DNA of 64,000 nt, taken from Platanthera guangdongensis (lineage: Eukaryota; Streptophyta; Magnoliopsida; Asparagales; Orchidaceae). Made by a program: the position numbers and the translations under genes. The stretch covers positions 117,653,519 through 117,717,518 of the forward strand of contig CM077151.1 in NCBI GenBank assembly GCA_039583875.1, in the 5' to 3' direction. Below the pieces are notes generated by a model. That model saw only the letters and a program-made list of their open reading frames with translations, searched no databases and had not been told where the DNA came from. Positions 44,919 through 55,453 of this stretch are shown piece after piece (position 1 is the first letter of the stretch; each line of letters starts with the position of its first letter).

Positions 44919-47455
44919 TGTAACAGCCCAAAGTTCTCAAACAGGAAATTTTTGGGTGACACGACTTGGGACACGGGCATGTCCCAGGGCGTGTCAAGCT
45001 GGGGTCGACGATTTGGCCGCGTAGTCGACGAAATTTGGAGTCGACGGTCGTTGCGTAGAGGACACGGCCTGCGACACGGGAGTGTCACAGGGCGTGTCAA
45101 GGCCGTGTCGACTATCGGCTTTAGTGTCGACGATTTTTCGCTCGACGATGTGTCGAGAGGGGGCACACGGCCCAGGACACGGGCGTGTCCAAGGCCGTGT
45201 CGTGTGCTCGACGATTTTTGCTCGACGAGTGTCGAGTGTCGAGTGTTGAGTGTCGAGAGGTTGAATACGACCTGTGACATGGGCGTGTCACAGGGCGTGT
45301 CAAATCAGGTCGACTAACTCAGCCTGATGAAGGATTTCGACAGGGCGTGTCTTCGTGCCGTGTCTGGGCACACGGCCTGGGACACGGGCGTGTCACAGGC
45401 CGTGTGAAGTCTCGGGATGTTTTGGGATTTTTTTCGCCCAGGCACACGACCTCAGACACGGGCGTGTTTGAAGGCGTGTTAGGGACACGGCCCATGACAC
45501 GGGCGTGTTCCATTTGCGTATCACTAGTCAGGATAGGTCGGTTGACCACCGCTTGAGACACACGGCCTGGGACACGGGTGTGTCACAGGCCGTGTCAGGT
45601 TAAAATCAGTGTTTTTGGCAAAATCGTGGCCGTCCATTCCTTCAGTCTGGATCCAAAGGCCGAGCTTCTTTCCTCTTTTCCTAAAGGCCGAAATCTGAGA
45701 AGTTATTCTCATTTTACTTGGCCTTGAGCTTTCTTCAAGTTAAGAGAGAAAGGAGAGGAAGAAGAAGGAGGAGGAGGAAAGGGGGCTGCTGGTGGTGGTG
45801 CTGCGGTTTACCGACAAGAAATCCGAAGTCGGCGTTGCGGAGGAAACGCTCTTGCGAGTCTTTCAAGCAAGCTTTGAGTTCATGGCACCGAAGCGGTCGT
45901 CAAGGGTAACGACTTTTCTTCCAAGCCATGTGAAGGCTTTCTTTTGGCATATCTTTGTGATTCCCCCACCAAGAGGTGGATGCTTTTGGGAGTCATTTGG
46001 GTGATTCATAAAATCCCCTTTTGTTGGCATATAGAACCGGAAATGGAGTACGGAATAGGCATGCTGTGTGAAGCCCATCTGGACAGGTTGGTCTGGATTG
46101 GTGATGTTGCATACGAACCGGAGAAGACTCTGTGCGAAAATTGTAGTTTAAGGAGTCAACGGGTTATGCCTGAGAAAAGGAGTAGCAGGAAGTACTAGGG
46201 TGGTAGCCCAGGAAAATAGCCGTGGTATGTTTTTGGGTCCTACCTGTGAATGAGGTACGGGAAGTACTGGTGTGACCAGGAAAGGCCCTTTGTGATGCTT
46301 GATGTCGTAGGGTGTCCACCTGTGAAGCGAGTAACAGGAAGTACTGGCGTGGTAGCCAGGAAAGACCCCTGATATTTGTGATTGTGTGGTGTCCACCTGT
46401 GAAGAGAGTCACAGGAAGTACTGGGAGGCCCAGGAAAGACCCGCTGTTGTGCTAAGAAAGTGGGTATCGAGAAATACCCAGGCTTGAATGCCAAGAACAG
46501 TATTGGTGAGACCGACCCGCGCCTTTGATATAGCCATGAGTACACTGTACTCGGAGAAGGCAAGGCGATTTGAGCAACGAGGGGTGGAGGATCCGACCTG
46601 CGCTATGTCCGTCCGACGTGAGACCAAAAGGTGCGGTCTGTTGGAGCGCATAGCAAGAGTCTTCGGCCTGCGCGCCATGACACAATGGGGGGCTACGGGC
46701 CATCCCGGTGTAGGAAGACTATAAAACTCCGGCTGCACACCATGGAGTAAATGCTCAAGAGATTTACCGTTGGGTGGTGACCCTGATACGGTGGTGGGCA
46801 AGAGCTTTGACAGAACACCAAGAATATGCCCTAAGTGCACGGACCGTTGGGCCGGGTGGCGAACGGTTGTGATGGCTTGTGTGCGTGAAAGCACATTTTG
46901 ATGAACTATATTGCCATACTGTGTTATATGCTATGCCTGCAGGGAAGAATACCGCTACCCAGAGAGAAGGGGTATGGTCGTTATAATTTGGTCAGCTGAA
47001 CGCTGACCGTTGCTTTTGTTTACCACTGCTGGGTGGGTTGTTCCTGTACAGGTGCTGGAGAGCCAAGCGGGACGTATAGAGGCTGACGTTCCTGCTACTG
47101 TTGCTGCTACTACTGCTAGCCCTCGAAGGCTATATGTGTTGCTATTGTGTACTTTCTTTTCATTTGGTCGGCCTGCGCGCCAATTGATTTATGCCACTGT
47201 TTGATAGCCATGTAAGGCCATAAGGCCAACTATTTGTACTTGTTGTAAGACATTCCTATATCGTATAAAATGTGGAGTGTTATGTTTGGACATTCATGAG
47301 GAGTTCAAGTTGTAGTCGAGACTTCCGCTAGAATGCTTTGTGATAGGTGCGATGCGCTACTCTGGTATCATCTTGTACCTTCACCTTCTATTTTGTGATA
47401 TATACTCTGGCCGGACCTTCTAGAATATACCATATGAACGGATGGGGTTGTTACA
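44919..47455 (+). repeat. G: 5' LTR (2537 bp)
   Basis: It starts TGTAACAGCCC and ends GGGGTTGTTACA. Features: ACACGGGCGTGTC / GTCGACGA array at about 44955-45600; a purine-rich patch near 45740-45785; four imperfect repeats of about 73 bp with 'aggaagtactgg' and 'caggaaag.ccc' at about 46180-46445; a TATA-like GTATAAAATG at 47262-47271. Many small frames here encode Thr/Arg/Pro/Cys repeats and are artefacts. Confidence 0.93.
44955..45600. repeat. G: ACACGGGCGTGTC array in 5' LTR
   Basis: The recurring pattern is CACGGCCTGGGACACGGGCGTG followed by TCACAGGCCGTGT, nine or more ACACGGGCGTGT-like palindromes. These are interleaved with GTCGACGA and CTCGACGA stretches (about 45003-45040, 45120-45150, 45205-45260). 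The 3' LTR has the matching array at about 52408-53030. Confidence 0.88.
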
Positions 47456-47459
47456 TTTT

Positions 47460-47468
47460 TGGTATCGG
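47460..47468 (+). promoter_or_regulatory. G: probable primer-binding site (degenerate initiator tRNA-Met)
   Basis: TGGTATCGG four bases after the LTR end. Seven bases fit the initiator-Met complement, then it diverges. The equivalent site in E is TGGTATCAGA. Confidence 0.5.
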
Positions 47469-47675
47469 TTGTCTTGGTCTTTCCCTCTCGAAGTCATGGC
47501 CGACTTCTTTTGTGGGGTGGCGCGCACGTGTTTGTGCAAACCAAAGTCTATGAATGAACTCCTGAATGTCCATGATAGGAATGCAAACTTGATGTGTTTA
47601 AGGAACCTGTGTGTTCTTATTTTGTGTTGTTTGCTTGGGTGCGACCGCTAATGTGTGTGTCTTGTCCACCTTTAG

Positions 47676-48798
47676 GTGACACGAAGTGGAGCTGGGCCGT
47701 CTGAGCCTCAGCATTCTGATGAAATTACGGCACCAGCCGCGGTGCCTACACCTCCACCGTCTGCGGAACATGTGCGTTTAGTTGCGGAGGCTTTATTTAC
47801 CATGATCCAAGGCCAGCCAATTAGGCAGGAACAAGCGGTGGTGAGGCCAGAATAGGTGGCGGTAAGGCCGGAACCTGTAGTGGATGTGGCTCCTCGAGCA
47901 GCTGAGAAGCAGCTAATGCGGTTTATGAGTTTCCATCCGCCTACGTTCTCGGGAGCGGGAACTCCGACACAGGCTGAGAATTGTCTATCGCGCGTCAAGC
48001 GAGTGATGACGACGATTGGAACGGCGGAGCATCAGAAAGTTACTTTAGTTACCTTCTTGCTTGAAGGAGAAGCTCGATTGTGGTGGGATGAGATGGAGTT
48101 GCATCACTTGGCAGGTCGTCCGTTAACGGAAGTATCGATGGAAGAATTCTCCCGGCTCTTCCTAGCGAAGCACCTTCCTGCGGCTCAACGGATAGCCATG
48201 GAAAATGAATTCCAAAGGTTAACAAAAGGGGATGGCAGTGTTGACGCATACCTGCATGAATTTACTCGCTTGGGGCGGTATGCAGGTTCTATATTTGCTG
48301 ATGAACAGATGAAGACCAATCGGTTCTATGAAGGACTGAGGGACGAGCTGAGGTTCCTTGTGTAAAGTTCGGTGAACCAAGGTTTTCAAGCATTGGTTGA
48401 CACTGCGAGCGCATTGGAAAAGGATATGAAAAGGGTGCAAGGGAAGAGAGCTTTGGCTGTGACGCAACCGGAGTGGAAGGCGCCCCGATCGGGAAAACTA
48501 TTTTATAAGAAGAGATGGGGCAAGAACTCCAAGCCTAGTGGACAAGTTCGTTCATCAGTTGCAATGGGAGCAATGTCAGGGGCTACTTCCAAGCCAGACA
48601 CTCGTATCTGCTTCAATTGTGGCCGGATGGGGCATATTGCGCGAGATTGTCGGATGCCGCCAAAGAGTGAAAAGAAGGCGGGCGCATCTTATGCTGAAAA
48701 AGGAAAGGCGGTGGTGGATTCCTCTGCCTCGCAGGCGCAACCCCGGGTCTACAATCTTGGCCTACAGGAGGCCATCAAGCAGAGTGACGTGGTCACAG
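47676..48798 (+). pseudogene. gag: G: Gag, two in-frame stops; 5' exon of gag-pol
   Basis: The frame opens at GTG directly after CCACCTTTAG (47666-47675) with 'VTRSGAGPSEP' and has no ATG, suggesting a leader intron. The capsid region has 'KQLMRFMSFHPPTFSGAGTP', 'CLSRVKRVMTT', 'ARLWWDEMELHHLAGRPL', 'MENEFQRLTKGDGSVDAYL' and 'TNRFYEGLRDELRFLV'. A second part has 'NQGFQALVDTASALEKDMKR' and one CCHC knuckle 'CFNCGRMGHIARDC' near 48610-48651. In-frame stops are TAG 47853-47855 and TAA 48363-48365. It ends '[11 protein letters not shown]' plus the first base of a Gly codon at 48798, where an 89-bp intron starts. Retention of the intron adds 16 codons and a TAG (48843-48845). Confidence 0.85.
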
Positions 48799-48887
48799 GT
48801 ATGAGTTTTGTTTTGCATATGCTACTTTTTGTATGCTTTGCTTAGTCTATCTATGTTTGCGGTTTGTGTGTGGCATGTTTGTCACAG
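48799..48887 (+). other. G: 89-bp GT-AG intron at the gag/protease junction
   Basis: The boundaries are GTCACAG|GTATGAG and TTTGTCACAG|GCTTTG. The intron is T rich, typical of plants. Removing it joins the gag frame to the protease frame within a Gly codon (phase 1), giving V-V-T-G-F-V-L-I. Without removal the gag frame stops inside it and the downstream frame is shifted. Element I has an intron at the same place and phase. Confidence 0.8.
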
Positions 48888-51800
48888 GCTTTGTGCTGAT
48901 TCGGGATACGCTGGCGCGGGCACTGTATGATACGGGTGCATCGCATTCTTTTCCGTCTAGTGATTTTTTAACGCGGCTTGGGATACCCAGTCGTGCAAAG
49001 ACAGATAACGTCAGAGTGGTGTTGCTGAATGGCTGTTGGATGCTTGCGGATCAAGCTTGCGATGTGGCGGTTCAAATAGGAAGTCGGGATTTTAGTTTGA
49101 CTGCATTTGTTTTGCCAATATCAGAATTCGATGTGATTTTTGGGATGGATTGGCTTGCAGAGCAGCATGCCATGATTGATTTCCAGTCCAAAGAAATCAC
49201 ATTGGGCCAAAATACCGAACAGGAGACAAAGTTCGCGGGTATGCGAGGAGTAGGCGGGACGTTGATGTCTGCACTCCAGGTCGTCAAGGCTGTTCGGAAG
49301 GGTGCGAAGTGTTACTTTGCACTAATTCAGGCTGTTGAGCCTAAGGCCAGTGTGTGCGAGGTTCCGATTGTGGCGGACTTTATAGATGTGTTTCCCACGA
49401 ATCTCCCTGGGCTACCACCCCAGCGGGAGATTGACTTCACGATCGAGTTGGTGCCAGGTGCAAAACCTGTGGCCCGCTCGCTATATCGCGTTGCGCCAAA
49501 AGAGATGGCTGAATTGAAGGTTCAACTGCAAGAAATGTTGGAGCAAGGTTATATACGCCCAAGTATGTCACCTTGGAGCGCGCCTGTGCTTTTTGTAAAG
49601 AAGAAAGATGGTGGGTTGCGGTTGTGTATCGATTACCGTGAACTGAATAAGCTGACTGAGAAGAATAGGTATCCGATACCCCGGATTTATGAGTTATTCG
49701 ATCAGCTGGTGGGCTCAACCGTCTATTCGAAGTTGGATTTGAAGTCTGGTTATTACCAGTTGAGAGTTCGGGAAGGTGACATTCCCAAAACCGCATTTGG
49801 AACGCGTTACGGGCACTATGAGTTCACAGTCATGCCATTTGGACTGTGCAATGCGCCCTCGGTTTTTATGGATCTGATGCACCGTATTTTTCGTGAGTAC
49901 CTGGACCTGTTTGTGATCGGGTTCATTGATGACATCCTGGTGTACTCGAAGTCGAAAGCTGAGCATGAGATTCACTTGCGGATGGTGTTGAACACGTTGA
50001 GGCAAAATCAGCTTTATGCCAAGTTCTCGAAGTGCGAGTTTTGGCTATCGTCGGTGGCATTTCTCGGCCATGTGGTGAGTGGAGCGGGCATTGCAGTGGA
50101 TCCAGCGAATATAAGGGCCATACAGGAGTGGCCAATCTTGTCTTCCGTGGCCGAGGTCAGGAGTTTTCTCGGACTTGCGGTCTACTATAGATGATTTGTG
50201 GAAAACTTCTCACGGATCGCTTTGCCGCTCACCACATTGACGCGAAAAGATCAGAAGTTCGTTTGGACGCCAGAGTGCGCACGAGCTTTTGAAGAGCTGA
50301 AGGTTCGGTTGACCACGGCGCCGGTGTTGTCTTCGCCAAGTGGAACCGACGGATTTGTGATTTATAGTGATGCCTCAGGGAGCGGCTTAGGCTGCGTTCT
50401 TCTGTAGAATGGAAAGGTTATTGCTTATGGCTCACGCCAGCTGAAGGTGCCCGAGCGAAATTATCCCGTCCATGATTTGGAACTAGCGGCGGTGATTTTT
50501 GCACTCAAGTTCTGGCGACACTACCTTTATGGAGTGAAGGTGGAGATTTATACAGATCACAAGAGCCTAAAGTACCTCTTGGAGTAGAAAGATTTGAATA
50601 TGCGACAACGAAGGTGGTTGGAGTTCCTTGGGGACTACACTTTTGAGATTCACTATATGCCCGGGAAGGGGAATGTTGCCGCGGATGCGTTGAGTCGGCG
50701 GGTTCCGGCTAGAGAAAATTGGTTACAAAAGCATGATGAACGTCTTATCCAGGAGCTGGAGACGTTGGAGATTTATTGTGTTGACAACAATTCCACTGCC
50801 ACTGCATGTTTGAACTGGACTGAGGTGCAATGTGACCTTGCAGACCGAGTTCGACGGGCAACAGAGTTGGATGAAGATCTCTTACGCTATGTGACTGAAG
50901 GGCCAGAGGGCAAATTCACCTGGAATGACGGTCTTTTGCGTAAAGAAGGCCGTTTGTGCATCCCGAATGTGGCGAAATTGATGGAAGAACTGATGTATGA
51001 AGCGCATTATACAAAATATTCCATTCACCCCGGGAGCACGAAGATGTTCAACGATATGAAGAAGCTATTCTGGTGGCCAGGGCTCAAGAAAGATGTTGCC
51101 CTTTATGTCTCTAAATGCCAAACATGTGCGATGGTGAAGGCGGAATGCTAAAAGCCGGGCGGTTATTTGAAGTCACTGCCGATCCCAGAGTGGAAATTTG
51201 ATGATATTTCCATGGATTTTGTGCACGGGTTGCCAAGATCGCAGCGAGGAAATGATTCCATTTGGGTGATTGTTGACCGGCTAACGAAAGTGGCACATTT
51301 TCTCCCGAACAGGCGGGATGATTCAGTTGAAAGTTTGACAAAGTTATATGTTGACCAGATTGTACGGCTTCACGGTGTTCCTCGGAGCATCGTAAGTGAT
51401 CGAGATGGGCGCTTTACGTCAAATGATTGGAGGCTAGTTCACCGACTATTGGGCACGAAATTGACTTTCAGTACGGCCTTTCATCCCCAAACGGATGGCC
51501 AAACTGAACGTACCAACAGAACAATGGAGGACATGCTCCGAATGTGCGCCCTTGACTTCGGAAAGAGATGGGAAGATCATCTCTGTATGGTAGAGTTTGC
51601 ATATAATAACAGCTACCAGGCAAGCATTGGGATGGCACCATATGAAGCGTTATATGGAAGGAAGTGTCGTACTCCCTTGGCTTGGGTAGAAGCGGGCGAA
51701 GCTCGGATTTTTAAACCAAATGAGGTTGATGAAGCAAACTCAACCATACGGACGATTCGAGAGAGATTGCTTATTGCTCAAGATCGACAAGCGAAGTACT

Positions 51801-52252
51801 ACAACGCCAAACACTGAAACGTGGAATTTGCGGTTGGCGATTGGGTCTACTTGAATATCAAGTCATTCAAAGGTGTCTCCAGGATTCGACGATTGAAAAA
51901 GTTGAGTCCAAGATATTTGGGTCCTTTTGAAGTGGTTGAGCGAGTTGGGGAAGCGGCTTATCGGCTAGCTCTGTCGGCAGACTTGGGTGGATTACATGAT
52001 GTATTTCACATCTCGGTGCTTTGGAAGGCCGTGAAAGATCCAGCTCAAGTGCTCGCGGATGATCGTGTGCCGGTGGAGTATGGGATAACAACGAGAGTTA
52101 GACCCATTCAGATCGAAGATCGAGCCGAGAAACAGTTGTGGAACAAGACGGTCGGCATGGTGAAAGTCCGATGGGACAACTGCGGTCGTGAAGAACTGAC
52201 ATGGGAGAGAGAGCAAACCATGCGAGAAGAGTTCCCTGAGCTATTTTTGTAA
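48888..52252 (+). pseudogene. pol: G: pol (protease, RT, RNase H, integrase, chromodomain), five stops and no frameshift
   Basis: One frame spans 48888-52252. Protease has '[11 protein letters not shown]'; RT has '[16 protein letters not shown]', '[10 protein letters not shown]' and active site '[11 protein letters not shown]' (about 49921). RNase H has 'YSDASGSGLGCVL', '[15 protein letters not shown]' and '[11 protein letters not shown]'. Integrase has the 'HYTKYSIHPGSTK' and 'CQTCAMVK' zinc site, '[10 protein letters not shown]', 'VSDRDGRF' and '[15 protein letters not shown]'. The end 'GMVKVRWDNCGREELTWERE' and 'EEFPELF' is a chromodomain-like tail. In-frame stops are TGA 50192, TAG 50405, TAG 50585, TAA 51149 and TGA 51815, all consistent with CGA, CAG or CAA after C-to-T. 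All catalytic residues visible to me are intact. Confidence 0.92.
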
Positions 52253-52370
52253 TCTATAGAGAGGATGTTGTAACATACAATTTTGCATGTTGTACCATTT
52301 TTCTTGCTGGTTACTGTTGCCTTCCTGTATCTGAATTTCGAGGACGAAATTTTTTGTAGGAAGGGAGGAT
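52253..52370 (+). other. G: 3' untranslated region and polypurine tract
   Basis: Contains 'tttcgaggacgaaattttttgt', a stretch conserved before the 3' LTR of plant chromoviruses (compare minus strand of 55454-55500 in element I), then GGAAGGGAGGAT (52359-52370) as the polypurine tract adjoining the LTR. Confidence 0.82.
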
Positions 52371-54888
52371 TGTAACAGCCCAAAGTTCTCAAACAGGAAA
52401 TTTTTGGGTGACACGGCCTGGGACACGGGCGTGTCCTAGGGCATGTCAAGCTGGGGTCGACGATTTTGCCGCGTAGTCGACGAAATTTGGAGTCGGCGGT
52501 CGTTGCGTAGCGGACACGGCCTGCGACACGGGCGTGTCGCAGGGCATGTCAAGGCCGTGTCGACTATCGGCTTTAGTGTCAACGATTTTTCGCTTTCTGG
52601 GCCGTGTCCAAGGCCGTGTCGTGTGCTCGACGATTTTTGCTCGACGAGTGTCGAGGTTCGAGTGTCGAGTGTTGAGTGTCGAGAGGTTGAACACGGCCTG
52701 TGACACAGGCGTGTCACAGGTCGTGTCAAATCAGGTCGACGAACTCAGACCGATAAAGGATTTCGACAGGGCGTGTCTTCGTGCTGTGTCTGGGCAAACG
52801 TCCTGGGACACGGGCGTGTCACAGGCCGTGTGAAGTCTCGGGATGTTTTGGGATTTTTTTTGCCGAGGCACACGGCCTCAGACACGGGCGCGTTCGGAGG
52901 CGTGTTGGGGATACGGCCCATGACACGGGCGTGTTCCATGGGCATGTCACTGGTCTGGATAGGTCGGTTGACCACCGCTTGAGGCACACGGTCTGGGACA
53001 CGGGCGTGTCACAGGCCGTGTCAGGTCAAAATCAGTGTTTTTGGCAAAATCGTGGCCTTCCATTCCTTCAGTCTGGATCCAAAGGCTGAGCTTCTTTCCT
53101 CTTTTCCTAAAGGCCGAAATCTGAGAAGTTATTCTCATTTTACTTGGCCTTGAGCTTTCTTCAAGTTAAGAGAGAAAGGAGAGGAAGAAGAAGGAGGAGG
53201 AGGAAAGGGGACTACTGCTAGTGGTGCTGCGGTTTACCGACAAGAAATCTGAAGCCGACGTTGTGGAGGAAATGCTCTTGCGAGTCTTTCAAGCAAGCTT
53301 TGAGTTCATGGCACCGAATCGGTCGTCAAGGGTAACGAATTTTCTTCCTAGCCATGTGAAGGCTTTCTTTTGGCATATCTTTGTGATTCCCCCACCAAGA
53401 GGTGGCTGCTTTTGGGAGTCGTTTGGGTGATTCATAAAATCCTCTTTTGTTGGCATATAGATCCGGAAATGGAGTACGGAATAGGCATGTTGTATGAAGC
53501 CCATCTAGAAAGGTTGGTCTGGATTGGTGATGTTGCATACGAACCGGAGAAGACTCCGTGCGAAATGTGTAGTTTAAGGAGTCAACGGGTTATGCCTGCG
53601 AAAAGGAGTAGCAGGAAGTACTGGGGTGGTAGCCCAGGAAAATAGTCGTGGTATGTTTTTGGGTCCAACCTGTGAATGAGGTACAGGAAGTACTGGTGTG
53701 ACCAGGAAAGGCCCTTTGTGATGCTTGATGTCGTCGGGTGTCCACCTGTGAAGCGAGTAACAGGAAGTACTTGTATGGTAGCCAGGAAAGACCCCAGACA
53801 TTTGTGATTGTGCAGTGTCCACCTGTGAAGAGAGTCACAGGAAGTACTGGGAGGCCCACAAAAGACCCGTTGTTGTGCTAAGAAAGTGGGTATCGAGAAA
53901 TACCCAGGCTTGAATACCAAGAACAGGATTGGTGAGACCGACCCGCGCCTTTGATATAGCCATGAGTACGCTGTACTCGGAGAAGGCAAGGCGATTTGAG
54001 CAATGGTGGTGGAGGATCCGACATGCGCTATGTCCATCCGACGTGAGACCAAAAGGTGCGGTCTGTTGGAGCCCATAGCAAGAGTCTTCGGCCTGCACGC
54101 CATGACACAATGGGGGGCTACGGGCCATCCCGGTGTAGGAAGACTATAAAACTCCGGCTGCACGCCATGGAGTAAATGCTCAAGAGATTTACCGTTGGGT
54201 TGTGACCCTGATACGGTGGTGGGCAAGAGCTTTGCCAGAACACCAAGAATGTGCCCTGAGTGCACGGACCGTTGGGCAGGGAGGCGAACGGTTGTGATGG
54301 CTTGTGCGCGTGAAAGCACATTTTGATGAACTATATTGCCATACTGTGTTATATGCTATGCCTGCAGGGAAGAATACCGCTGCCCCGAGAGAAGGGGTAG
54401 GGTCGTTATAATTTGGTCAGCTGAACGCTGACCGTTGCTTTTGTTTGCCACCGCTGGGTGGGTTGTTCCTGTATAGGTGCTGGAGATCCAAGCGGGACGC
54501 ATAGAGGCTGACGTTCCTGCTGCTGTTGCTGCTACTACTGCTAGCCCTCGAAGGCTATATGTGTTGCTATTGTGTACTTTCTTTTCATGTGGCCGGCCTG
54601 CGCGCCAATTGATTTAGGCCACTGTTTGATAGCCATGTAAGGCCATAAGGCCAACTATTTGTACTTGTTGTAAGACATTCCTATATCGTATAAAATGTGG
54701 AGTATTATGTTTGGACATTCATGAGGAGTTCAAGTTGTAGTCGAGGCTTCCGCTAGAATGCTTTGTGATAGGTGCGATGCGCTACTCTGGTATCATCTTG
54801 TACCTTCACCGTCTATTTTGTGATATATACTGTTGGGCCCCGACTGTACCTTCTAGAATATACCATATGAACGGATGGGGTTGTTACA
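52371..54888 (+). repeat. G: 3' LTR (2518 bp)
   Basis: Same ends and internal features as the 5' LTR. The ACACGGGCGTGTC array lies at about 52408-53030 and the 73-bp repeats at about 53605-53880. Sampled lines differ from the 5' LTR at 2-3 positions per 60 bp, mostly transitions, plus small indels in the array. Confidence 0.93.
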
Positions 54889-55453
54889 TGTATCATCCGA
54901 CACGGGCGTGTCGGGTAGCGTGTTCCCTTCTGTTCGATGAAATGAGCTCGACGATCGTCGAGTTGACGACACGCCTGGCGACACGGGCATGTATCATCTG
55001 ACACGGGCGTGTCGGGTGGGCGTGATCCCCTCTGGTCGACGAAATGAGCTCGACAATCGTCGAGCTGAGGACACGCCTGGTGACACGGGCATGTATAATC
55101 TGACACAGGCGTGTATCATCTAACACAGGCGTGTTGGCTGGGCGTGATCCCCTCTAGTCGACGAAATGAGCTCGACGATCGTAGAGCTAACGACATGCCT
55201 GGTGACACGGGCGTGTCTGGGCCGACACGGGCGTGTCAGACTCGGAAGAGCTGTTTTCAGGGAATTCGTGTGGCTGTTTATTTCTTCCTACGGGATCTGA
55301 TGGTTCAGATCACCCCTTTCTGATATAAGGCTGAGCTATAGGCAGACCAAGATGATTCCACATTGTCCTTGTTCACTTGGTCCCTTGGACTTCCTAGGGT
55401 TTTGACATGACCAAAACCACTCTTGGGGGTCTAGTCGGAAATGAGATGTTACA
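54889..55453 (-). repeat. I: 3' LTR, segment 3 (element 5' side) with composite palindrome array
   Basis: From 54894 to about 55240 three copies of a 100-125-bp higher-order unit occur. Each combines ACACGGGCGTGTCGGG, GTCGACGAAATGAGCTCGAC and an inverted repeat close to GCTCGACGATCGTCGAGC. The LTR end follows: on the minus strand it starts TGTAACATCTCATTTCC at 55453. The solo LTR of the same family (57654-61972) ends with the same 30 or so bases but lacks this array. Confidence 0.82.

Larger units (their letters stand above)
44919..54888 (+). mobile_element. G: complete chromovirus (Tekay/Del-like) Gypsy element (9970 bp, TSD TGTAT)
   Basis: LTRs lie at 44919-47455 and 52371-54888, with exact duplication TGTAT at 44914-44918 and 54889-54893. 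The order is gag, an intron at the gag/protease junction, protease, RT, RNase H, integrase, and a C-terminal chromodomain-like segment. The LTRs are about 96% alike in sampled lines. It sits inside an ACACGGGCGTGT array in the 3' LTR of element I. Confidence 0.95.

Noticed and set aside
44801..45561. Several ORFs of 60-159 codons on both strands with Thr-Arg-Pro-Cys repeats (also 52436-53001 and 54813-55126)
   Set aside because: They are translations of the ACACGGGCGTGTC array in all frames, sit within LTRs, and have no recognisable domain.
46164..46894. Overlapping minus-strand ORFs up to 161 codons within the G LTR (also 53582-54319, 245 codons)
   Set aside because: They are open because of the 73-bp repeat composition, the two LTR copies differ in frame breaks, and there is no known domain.
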